A DNA stretch of 6,139 bases from CAVVNC01 sp963750015. Its GTDB lineage: Bacteria; Desulfobacterota; Syntrophorhabdia; Syntrophorhabdales; WCHB1-27. This document shows positions 1-4,970 of this stretch, piece after piece. The stretch is taken from positions 1 through 6,139 of the forward strand of contig CAVVPU010000129.1 in the NCBI GenBank assembly GCA_963750015.1, read 5' to 3'. The stretch's first letter is position 1. Each line of letters starts with the position of its first letter. The position numbers and the translations under genes are program-made. The notes beneath the pieces are model-generated. The model saw nothing but the letters and a program-made list of their open reading frames with translations. It had not been told where the DNA came from and made no database searches.

Positions 1-40
1 GGAAACGGAGCTATTTGAAGAGCGACCCCGTCGGGCCGCC
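1..40 (-). repeat. Partial copy 0 of the structured intergenic repeat (GC-hairpin end)
   Basis: This stretch matches the right-hand part of the repeat at 1745-1782. Both have a GAAGCTATTTGGAGAGCG-like segment (here GGAGCTATTTGAAGAGCG) followed by a GGCCCCGTAGGCCGCC-like inverted repeat. Here the GC stem is degraded (GCGACCCCGTCGGGCCGCC). The window edge cuts off the hairpin module expected to its left. The strand is given as minus because the neighbouring gene is on the minus strand. The element may work as DNA, so strand is nominal. Confidence 0.6.
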
Positions 41-93
41 ATTAAATAGCCCAACGGGCAATGCGCGCCTGCGGCGGTCCTTCCTTTTTATGA

Positions 94-146
94 GGGGGTG
101 GCTCCGCTGGCTTTGCCAGTCGGGCACCCGCGTAGCGGGTCGGAGG
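94..146. other. Compact branched inverted-repeat structure
   Basis: Three nested or adjacent stems can be read directly. An outer stem pairs CTCCG (102-106) with CGGAG (141-145). Inside it lie CTGGC/GCCAG (107-111/115-119, TTT loop) and ACCCGC/GCGGGT (126-131/135-140, GTA loop). Together they give a three-way-junction fold. A G-run just upstream (94-98) could also pair with a C-run near 156-159. It is not a tRNA: there is no T-arm consensus and no 7-bp acceptor stem. It sits among copies of the hairpin repeat and may be another mobile-like or RNA element of the same genome. No function can be assigned. Confidence 0.45.
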
Positions 147-169
147 CGACGTGAGCCCCATTGATAGCA

Positions 170-278
170 TCTTCCCATGCGGCTCTCCACATCACACCGC
201 AATTGTCTCGACCTGAGCCAATTGCGGAGGAGTACATAGGATAGAAAACCCAACCAAAAAGCGGCCCCATAGGCCGCC
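170..278 (-). repeat. Structured intergenic repeat, copy 1 (complete)
   Basis: This copy has four modules in plus-strand order. First is a 24-base segment (170-193) identical to 1672-1695. Second is a hairpin with a 9-bp stem CCGCAATTG/CAATTGCGG (197-205/219-227), one mismatch, an inner CTC/GAG stem and a GACCT loop. Third is an AT-richer linker containing ACATAGGATA. Fourth is a GC hairpin GCGGCC/GGCCGC (261-266/272-277). The same module order recurs at 1672-1782. It lies downstream of the unknown minus-strand gene at 409-1557. Function is unknown; candidates are a REP/MITE-like element, a transcript 3' structure or a recombination site. Confidence 0.8.
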
Positions 279-280
279 GG

Positions 281-361
281 AAAGCAATCCCAATTGTCCC
301 CCGGCTGGGCCAATCGGGCACTTCATAGGATAACAACCTATTTAAGATGGCGGCCCCATAC
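281..361 (-). repeat. Structured intergenic repeat, copy 2 (lacks the 24-base module)
   Basis: The copy abuts copy 1. Its hairpin pairs CCCAATTG (289-296) with CAATCGGG (311-318), with one A-C mismatch, then an unpaired T/C, then CCC/GGG (298-300/307-309). It continues with CTTCATAGGATAAC and CTATTT as in the other copies, and ends in GCGGCCCCATA, the first half of the GC hairpin. The closing GGCCGC arm is missing, so the copy is truncated at its right end, and the leading 24-base module is absent. Only about 50 bases separate it from the stop codon of the minus-strand gene at 409. Confidence 0.7.
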
Positions 362-408
362 TCCATTCCCCCTCATTCCTATGCTCTGGTCAAGGGCTTC
401 AACCCGCT

Positions 409-1557
409 CTATCCCGGTTTTGCGGAGAGTGCCTCTGCCGGTGCGCCCATGATCTGCCGTACCTTCTCGTCAAAGGGATTCGTCTTCGCGAGGTTCGCCA
501 CCTGATTGAGGGTTGACGTCCTCACCACGCCGGATGCGGGCAAGGCCTTCTCGACGGCGCTATTAACCGCCTCTGCCGTGGCCAAGGGCACGTTCGAGCG
601 GACCAAGTTCCCCACAAGGTGGTCGGACTCGAAGGGGGCGAGGCTGCCGTCGGTATGGAGGACAAGGGGACCCGTTGCCGCGGGCTGCTGTAGGGACGTA
701 ATGAGCTGCGCGGCCCAGGCGAAATCCCAGCCTTCGGCTTCGTAGGTCAGCTCGTCACCTGAGACCGTACCGGTAATCATGGTCCGACCGGGTATGCCCG
801 GGTAGGTCTCGCCCCAGGTGGTGCTTTTGAAGCGTGTGCAGAGAGTGCCCGTGACCTTGCCATCGGCTCCCACGGTGAAGACCGATATCTTCTCCACGTC
901 GAGCACCTGTTCTACCCCGTCGAGCTTGATTGGCCCGAGGACGAAATTACCCAGGGAACAGAGGTACTGGGTCACCCGATACTGTGTCGCACCCGCAGCA
1001 TTCGTGCCATCGGGGATCAGGCCGGCGGTCCACGTGCCGCTGTAAGGGCCGGCCTCGGAGGGCAGGCCTTGCTTGACGAGGCCCGGGCTGAACTGGAGGC
1101 GGAGGCTGTCGGTGCTGCCGCTCAGCTTGTACGCGGTGCCGTCCTTCAGGGCCTTGGCCGTACCCGCGTGCTTTTCGTAGATGGCGACACACTTTTTAAC
1201 GAAGGTCTCGATGAGAGAGATCACGAGGTCGAGGATATTGAAGAGAACGTCGACGAGCAGGTTGAGGATCGCATCAAGGGGCCCTCCCGGGGCTGTGTTG
1301 TCCTTGAGCTTCATGATAATGTCCATGAGCAGGTCAGGCACCTGAAAAGCCCCTGCCGCGGCCCCGGCGGGCGTCATGAGGCCGAGACCCTGCTTGGCAA
1401 GGGCCATCTTTGCGTTGAGGGCGTTGACCACCTTCGTCTTGGGGTCAGACGACGGCTCTTTGTTGAGCTGGTCCATCTGCTTCTGCATGCCGCCTATGAG
1501 GTCCTGTAAGCCCTGCGTAACGCTCGTCGTCTCGTCGGATGTGAGGGTGATTGGCAT
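409..1557 (-). CDS. Hypothetical protein, 382 aa, with leucine-rich amphipathic helix
   Basis: The family is not recognised. An ATG further upstream (1692) is open, but the start at 1557 is preferred: it has a perfect AAGGAGG (1563-1569) five bases upstream, and a near-consensus promoter (1594-1622) lies inside the would-be extension. The 382-aa product starts MPITLTSDETTSV and has no signal peptide. Residues 1-60 look helical. Residues 94-124 form a very hydrophobic helix with acidic residues at D95, D103, D110 and E117, spaced seven to eight apart, suggesting an amphipathic membrane-surface or oligomerising helix rather than a simple transmembrane segment. Residues 140-280 are rich in G, T, S and aromatics and look beta-rich. 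The tail (325-382) is helical and Ala-rich. Cysteines are at 123, 200 and 240. The gene stands alone between same-orientation structured repeats. It is clearly coding, with unknown function. Confidence 0.85.
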   Translation of the reverse strand: MPITLTSDETTSVTQGLQDLIGGMQKQMDQLNKEPSSDPKTKVVNALNAKMALAKQGLGLMTPAGAAAGAFQVPDLLMDIIMKLKDNTAPGGPLDAILNLLVDVLFNILDLVISLIETFVKKCVAIYEKHAGTAKALKDGTAYKLSGSTDSLRLQFSPGLVKQGLPSEAGPYSGTWTAGLIPDGTNAAGATQYRVTQYLCSLGNFVLGPIKLDGVEQVLDVEKISVFTVGADGKVTGTLCTRFKSTTWGETYPGIPGRTMITGTVSGDELTYEAEGWDFAWAAQLITSLQQPAATGPLVLHTDGSLAPFESDHLVGNLVRSNVPLATAEAVNSAVEKALPASGVVRTSTLNQVANLAKTNPFDEKVRQIMGAPAEALSAKPG

Positions 1558-1562
1558 GGCAA

Positions 1563-1569
1563 CCTCCTT
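1563..1569 (-). promoter_or_regulatory. Shine-Dalgarno deciding the start of the 382-aa gene
   Basis: AAGGAGG on the minus strand lies five bases upstream of the ATG at 1557. It is a full anti-16S match and argues against the upstream in-frame ATG at 1692, which lies beyond the promoter and inside a repeat copy. Confidence 0.85.
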
Positions 1570-1593
1570 GCTCTTATTTGGGAACGTAGACGG

Positions 1594-1622
1594 AATATAA
1601 GGGGGCGGGGTGGCGATGTCAA
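1594..1622 (-). promoter_or_regulatory. Sigma-70-type promoter of the 382-aa gene
   Basis: On the minus strand a perfect -35 TTGACA (1617-1622) is followed, after a 17-base spacer, by -10 TATATT (1594-1599; 5 of 6). Transcription would start near 1587, giving a leader of about 30 bases that includes the strong Shine-Dalgarno. The spacer is unusually C-rich. The match predicts strong, housekeeping-type expression. No obvious operator palindrome overlaps it. Confidence 0.8.
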
Positions 1623-1671
1623 GCCGTGAAACCATTGGGCGGGCACGAAATCCCACCCACATCTCATTACC

Positions 1672-1782
1672 TCTTCCCATGCGGCTCTCCACATCGCACT
1701 GGGTTCGGCCCGACCTGGGCCAAACCCAGTAGTAGTATATAGGATAACGAAGCTATTTGGAGAGCGGCCCCGTAGGCCGCCC
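1672..1782 (-). repeat. Structured intergenic repeat, copy 3 (complete)
   Basis: The 24-base module (1672-1695) is identical to that of copy 1. Its hairpin pairs ACTGGGTT (1698-1705) with AACCCAGT (1723-1730), then a C/A mismatch, then GGCCC/GGGCC (1707-1711/1717-1721), closed by the same GACCT loop. The linker contains TATAGGATAACGAAGCTATTT. The GC hairpin is GCGGCC/GGCCGC (1764-1769/1775-1780, loop CCGTA). The outer stem sequence differs almost entirely from copy 1 yet pairs perfectly. It lies about 50 bases upstream of the promoter of the 382-aa gene, in the same orientation as the downstream copies. Confidence 0.8.
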
Positions 1783-1843
1783 GTCATTTGGTTTAGTAGT
1801 TCCCTGGTCGCCGAGGGAGAGGCTGGGGGGAGGGGGCGGCATA

Positions 1844-1875
1844 CACCGCAATTGTCCCGACTGGGCCAATTGCGA
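1844..1875 (-). repeat. Structured intergenic repeat, copy 4 (hairpin only)
   Basis: CGCAATTG (1847-1854) pairs with CAATTGCG (1867-1874); an unpaired T/C follows, then CCC/GGG (1856-1858/1863-1865) around a GACT loop. The stem resembles copy 1 and the loop region resembles copy 2. Neither the 24-base module nor the GC hairpin is found around it, so it is a degenerate or minimal copy. Confidence 0.65.
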
Positions 1876-1992
1876 AGGTCCATGGAAAATACGGTTCATC
1901 CGGTTTAGCGTACTTCCTAATCGATAGTATTCGATTTGCTCCTGAATTTGGGGAGTGCGAGTAGCAATCGATAGGTTGATGGGTTGGAAACC
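1876..1992. other. Intergenic stretch without a gene; short AATCGATAG direct repeats
   Basis: No coding frame of quality is seen. AATCGATAG occurs at 1919-1927 and again at 1966-1974, and the first copy also forms a small inverted repeat with TCGATT at 1931-1936. These could be protein-binding sites or chance in an AT-richer spacer; nothing further supports a role. Confidence 0.3.
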
Positions 1993-2014
1993 AAGGGGAA
2001 AGTCATCTCCCCTT
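1993..2014 (-). terminator. Terminator-like hairpin after the rubrerythrin-like gene
   Basis: AAGGGGA (1993-1999) and TCCCCTT (2008-2014) form a 7-bp stem around an 8-base loop, extendable by G-U pairs. On the minus strand it lies 24 bases past the stop codon and is followed by GGTTTCC, a weak T-run. Position and stem favour a terminator; the poor U-tract lowers certainty. Confidence 0.5.
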
Positions 2015-2038
2015 AAGGCGCGTTAGTGAACAGGACGC

Positions 2039-2530
2039 TTAAACGCCGGTCGTTTCTCTTCGCAGTTTCGATAAAGAGGCGACGTGCAATCTCTCTTCGT
2101 CGACGATCAGATTGATTGTTTCGCTACGCCCGGCGCACATGAGCATATTAATTTCCTGATAATAGAGAATTGAATCCATCTCCCGTTGGATGGCAAAGTC
2201 GAGTGCTCCCTTGACGCTGCTCGCCTTTGCCAACTCGGGAATTCTCGATATATCCTCGAAAACGACGTTGTCGGCGAGAAAGTCTTCGAGATAGGCAAGG
2301 TACGCACCGTCGCCCGTTGCCGGCGGCCGGCAATCGCTGAAGTCGGACAGCATTCTTTCGAAAGTCTTCCTATGTGTTACCTCGTCTTCTGCAAGCTTCT
2401 CAAAAAGTTCCTTCACCGGGCGATCACTAATGATTTCCGCAGCCTCCCGGTAGAATCGCTCCCCGGTCTGCTCGGTCCGGATAGCGAGGTCGACGACATC
2501 GTGGACATTAAGGATAGGTGAGCTATTCAT
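2039..2530 (-). CDS. Rubrerythrin-type ferritin-like diiron protein (no rubredoxin domain)
   Basis: This 163-aa protein is a four-helix ferritin-like domain. The expected carboxylate and histidine ligands are visible: E20 in AIRTEQTGERFY, the E50-x-x-H53 pair in AEDEVTHRKTF, E117 in AIQREMDSILYYQE, and the E146-x-x-H149 pair in DEERLHVASL. Known rubrerythrin-family proteins bind a diiron centre and reduce peroxide or handle iron in the cytoplasm of anaerobes. This one lacks the C-terminal CxxC...CxxC rubredoxin domain, so it would need an external electron donor or serve another role. C67 and C132 are isolated. The start ATG at 2530 follows a GAGG-type Shine-Dalgarno at the edge of a run of seven Gs. 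It is apparently monocistronic, with its own promoter candidate and a terminator-like hairpin. Family assignment is firm; exact substrate is not known. Confidence 0.88.
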   Translation of the reverse strand: MNSSPILNVHDVVDLAIRTEQTGERFYREAAEIISDRPVKELFEKLAEDEVTHRKTFERMLSDFSDCRPPATGDGAYLAYLEDFLADNVVFEDISRIPELAKASSVKGALDFAIQREMDSILYYQEINMLMCAGRSETINLIVDEERLHVASLSKLRRETTGV

Positions 2531-2592
2531 GTAGGCCCCCCCTCACGGAGTCTGGCTCGTACAAACGACGATGCCCTGAATCTGCTGACCTT

Positions 2593-2621
2593 ATTATAAT
2601 TCCCGCGGGACCGTGAGGCAG
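2593..2621 (-). promoter_or_regulatory. Candidate promoter of the rubrerythrin-like gene
   Basis: A perfect minus-strand -10 TATAAT lies at 2593-2598, about 63 bases upstream of the start codon. At 17-base spacing the -35 position reads CTGCCT (2616-2621), only three of six consensus bases, so activation or another sigma factor may be needed. ATTATAAT is nearly symmetric, so the -10 could also be read on the plus strand, but no plus gene follows. Confidence 0.4.
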
Positions 2622-2655
2622 GAAGTGTCGCGGCATAGGCCGATCAGGGCAGGCC

Positions 2656-2691
2656 ACAGGGACGCTCATGCCTTCATGTAACATTCCCTGT
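2656..2691. other. Inverted repeat between MCP and rubrerythrin-like genes
   Basis: ACAGGGA (2656-2662) pairs with TCCCTGT (2685-2691); within the loop, CATG (2667-2670) can pair with CATG (2675-2678). It lies downstream of the minus-strand MCP gene and upstream of the rubrerythrin promoter candidate. No T-run follows on either strand, so it could be a weak terminator of the MCP transcript or an operator; neither is shown. The remaining 2531-2820 spacer shows no gene. Confidence 0.35.
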
Positions 2692-2820
2692 CTTCTGCCA
2701 GCCCAATGCCTTCACTTCGTTACAGATGGTAAAGGCGAATTCCGGCATCAAGCAGGGTTGAGATACAGGTAGGTTAAAGAATGCGAGCCGTACTCAATGA
2801 ATGGACGATGAGTCGAGCCT

Positions 2821-4383
2821 CTAAACAAAAACACCACAGAAGACATACAAATCTGTTCCTTCGACCCTCTGAACCCGGCTCCTTTTCGGCTGCACCTTCT
2901 TTGTGGCGGGGTTGATCCAGCAGAAGTCGACCCATCCACCACCCTTCCGAGCGACTTCGTTGGCCTCTCTGTTGAAATATTTGCCATTCGAGTCCTTCAT
3001 GTTCGAGTGGTTCTGCCCGATGAAATTAGAATTCATCGGGCTGGCGAGGAAGAAACCGTTGATGTCGTGAGCAGTCACGTACAGTCCGTTTTTTGCAAAC
3101 CGTCCTCGAGGGTTGTTGATCTCGGCGAGTCCCTTTTCTCTGCCCTGGGCCTTCACGAAGGCTGCCGCTTCTATGGCCAGGGCCTCGGCCTCAGCCGGAG
3201 TGGCTATTCTGTATAGCCCGACGATTTTACTCAGTTCCGCAAAAAGACCTGACATCTCGGAGGCGACCCGGACGTTCTGATTGGCGTTCTTGGCGGACCT
3301 ATCGGTGATACTCGATATTTGGTGGATATTCTTCGCAATCTCGTCAACAACGTCGGTCTGTTGGTTTGAAGCGGCGGCAATCTGGCTGATTTCGCTGGAG
3401 ACCTCATCGATCTGTCTCAACGTATCCGCAAACGCCTCGCCGGATTTCCTGACCCCTTCCCTTCCGGCTGCGACCTCTTTTACGCCCTTTTCCGCTGCGA
3501 CAACTGCCTGTTTCGCCTCGACCTGCATGGCCTTGATGGTGTTCCCAATCTCCTTTGTTGCTGCGGAAGTTTTCTCGGCGAGCTTCTTCACCTCATCTGC
3601 GACGACCGCGAAGCCTCTCCCGTGTTCTCCCGCGCGGGCAGCTTCAATAGCCGCGTTCAGAGCGAGGAGGTTGGTCTGATCGGCAACGTCGTCGATCAGA
3701 TTGATGATCTCGCCTATCTGGTCGGACCTGTTCCCCAACCCTTCTATGATCCCGGCGGATGCCTTGACAATGTCGTTGACGCGGTTCATCATCGCCACGG
3801 TTTCACTCATGACGGACTGGCCTGCAAGAGCCGTGCTGTTCGCGTTCTCAGAGCTCTGTGCCGCCGCGGCACAGTTGTGGGCTATCCCTGCGGATGTCTT
3901 AGCCATTTCCTCGCTGGCCGTGGCTACCGAGTCCAACTGAATCGCTGCCTCCTCGACGCCGGTCATCATCTGCTTGGCCCCTTGATCAAGGGTAAAGGCG
4001 TTGCCCGACACGAGGTAACTGGACGCAGCGAACTGCCTCATGTCTTCTTGAAACCGCCCCAGAAACGCGTTGAGCCCTTTGCCGATCTCACCTATCTCGT
4101 CGTCACTGCCGGTGATAACACGTTGTGTCAGATCCCCCTTCAGGGCATCGGCGACCCCATTCAAGCACGACCGGACCGGTGAGAGAATGGACTTCCCCAC
4201 AAACAGTCCCGCAAATACCGACAGTGCGACAGAAGCGATCACAAGGAGGTAGACAACGGCGAGTCCCTTGCCCCCTGCAAGGGCAACATAGATACACAGG
4301 GCGATCATAGGAATCGATGCCACCAGGGGAATCAGGAGAATCTTCCTCTGAATTTTCATTCTCGTCAGCAGGGGACGCTTCAT
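2821..4383 (-). CDS. Methyl-accepting chemotaxis protein with C-terminal Cache-like domain
   Basis: This 520-aa protein starts with a basic tail (MKRPLLTRMKIQRK), then TM1 (about 15-36), a turn of a few residues (GGKG) and TM2 (about 41-63). There is essentially no periplasmic ligand domain. A HAMP domain follows (about 62-115; P69, GDLTQRV, DEIGEIGKGLNAF). The MCP signalling domain spans about 140-390, with the conserved hairpin tip at 226-272 (QTNLLALNAAIEAAR, then GRGFAVVADEVKKLA), which in known receptors contacts CheA and CheW. Possible methylation sites lie near 155-160 and 340-343. Residues 400-520 resemble a single Cache (sCache_2-like) sensor: an AxxFVKAQGREKGLAEINNP-type start, LYVTAHDINGFFLASP, GKYF, and GGGWVDFCWINPATKK. 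By topology this domain should be cytoplasmic. There is no C-terminal CheR-tether pentapeptide. Start chosen at 4383, with GGTGA nearby; M9 (4359) is an alternative. Ligand unknown. Confidence 0.93.
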   Translation of the reverse strand: MKRPLLTRMKIQRKILLIPLVASIPMIALCIYVALAGGKGLAVVYLLVIASVALSVFAGLFVGKSILSPVRSCLNGVADALKGDLTQRVITGSDDEIGEIGKGLNAFLGRFQEDMRQFAASSYLVSGNAFTLDQGAKQMMTGVEEAAIQLDSVATASEEMAKTSAGIAHNCAAAAQSSENANSTALAGQSVMSETVAMMNRVNDIVKASAGIIEGLGNRSDQIGEIINLIDDVADQTNLLALNAAIEAARAGEHGRGFAVVADEVKKLAEKTSAATKEIGNTIKAMQVEAKQAVVAAEKGVKEVAAGREGVRKSGEAFADTLRQIDEVSSEISQIAAASNQQTDVVDEIAKNIHQISSITDRSAKNANQNVRVASEMSGLFAELSKIVGLYRIATPAEAEALAIEAAAFVKAQGREKGLAEINNPRGRFAKNGLYVTAHDINGFFLASPMNSNFIGQNHSNMKDSNGKYFNREANEVARKGGGWVDFCWINPATKKVQPKRSRVQRVEGTDLYVFCGVFV

Positions 4384-4589
4384 CGGGTCACCGCCTATCT
4401 ATGGTTTATTGGCACACTGCTCAATCTACGAAGTATTATCGACCAATGGCCGACTTTATAAAGCCGCCTCCACCGGGCTCCATGGGGTGGGCGGGGAGAG
4501 AAAGACAACCAAGTGAAAAGTGGAAAGTGGAAAAGAACATCGCGAAGCTCGAATCGCGAAAGTGCAGGAAGGAAGAGCGAACGACGATC

Positions 4590-4627
4590 ACCCTCACCCT
4601 ACCCTCTCCCCTCATCGAGGGCGAGGG
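4590..4627. repeat. REP-like palindromic intergenic element
   Basis: CACCCTCACCCTACCCTC is followed by a two-part hairpin. The outer stem CCCTC/GAGGG spans 4602-4606/4623-4627. The inner stem CCCTC/GAGGG spans 4609-4613/4617-4621, with an ATC loop and a small internal bulge. This matches the general style of the widespread CCCTCACCC...GAGGG extragenic palindromes found in many Proteobacteria. It could act as a transcript 3' stabiliser or gyrase/IHF site, but here it lies between divergent genes, so it is more likely a dispersed repeat. A purine run follows. Confidence 0.55.
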
Positions 4628-4719
4628 AAAAGAAAGGAGAACCACCTAGTCGGTTTTTGGCATCCTCCAGGGACGCCGCCCTCATTCAATTGTTGTCGGT
4701 GTGTACATCCTATGAAGGC

Positions 4720-4751
4720 CGGAGCCGCGGGCTTTTAGAGATACGGCTCCG
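4720..4751. other. 8-bp inverted repeat in the divergent spacer
   Basis: CGGAGCCG (4720-4727) pairs perfectly with CGGCTCCG (4744-4751) around a 16-base loop. Just upstream is ATCCTATGAAG (4707-4717), identical to the reverse complement of the linker in repeat copy 2, so this may be a remnant of the structured repeat in opposite orientation. The rest of 4384-4970 shows no gene; small open frames there are unsupported. Confidence 0.35.
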
Positions 4752-4910
4752 CGTGCCACCGGCCACACCTCGTGCCCGCTCTCGCCCCTTTTTGTCTCTT
4801 TGTCTTTTCGTCAATCTGACCCCTATGCTCTTTGCGGAAGGGTGTCATACGTTCCTCTCTGTCACCCTTGGGTTTCCCTCGCCGTCACTCTGGGGTCCTG
4901 CGCCTAATGC

Positions 4911-4938
4911 TTGACAATGATTGTATCCTGACGATAGC
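4911..4938 (+). promoter_or_regulatory. Promoter of the tandem cupin gene, with possible operator
   Basis: A perfect -35 TTGACA (4911-4916) is followed, after 16 bases, by a poor -10 GATAGC (4933-4938; three of six). The palindrome ACAAT-G-ATTGT (4914-4924) overlaps the -35 and spacer and could be a regulator site. Transcription would start near 4945, giving a short leader that carries the AAGGAGG at 4954-4960. Confidence 0.45.
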
Positions 4939-4970
4939 CTAAGAGAAACACCCAAGGAGGACCAGCGCCG

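Noticed and set aside
94..160. tRNA gene
   Set aside because: The fold is branched, but there is no T-loop GTTC motif, no correct anticodon arm and no 7-bp acceptor stem.
170..278. Group II intron fragment (GGAGAGCCG-like motif on the minus strand)
   Set aside because: Only a few bases resemble the intron motif; no domain V, no reverse transcriptase and no boundary sequences are present.
170..357. Integron attC sites
   Set aside because: The hairpins are imperfect palindromes beside a gene, but the RYYYAAC/GTTRRRY core pairs are not found; the conserved linker reads TATCCTAT on the minus strand.
11..366. Open frames of 92-100 codons across the left repeat cluster, and the 129-codon frame at 1494-1883
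   Set aside because: They translate hairpin repeats. The shared peptide MWRAAWE arises from the repeated 24-base module, not from protein homology.
1069..1509. A 146-codon plus-strand open frame opposite the 382-aa gene
   Set aside because: The minus-strand gene has a promoter, Shine-Dalgarno and protein-like composition. The antisense frame is rich in E, V, L and R, as expected for a shadow, and has no start signals.
1558..1692. N-terminal extension of the 382-aa protein to the ATG at 1692
   Set aside because: The extension runs through the promoter and into repeat copy 3; the perfect Shine-Dalgarno sits at the internal ATG.
3622..4182. A 186-codon plus-strand open frame inside the MCP gene
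   Set aside because: It lies wholly antisense to the MCP transmembrane, HAMP and signalling regions, with no Shine-Dalgarno or domain of its own.
4435..4463. Sigma-28 or sigma-70 promoter for the MCP gene
   Set aside because: TAAA and GTCGATAA occur upstream but are 11 rather than about 15 bases apart. Read as sigma-70, GATAAT has no acceptable -35. Suggestive only.
4513..4914. A 133-codon plus-strand open frame in the divergent spacer
   Set aside because: It crosses the REP-like palindrome and has low-complexity R/S/P-rich translation without a Shine-Dalgarno.
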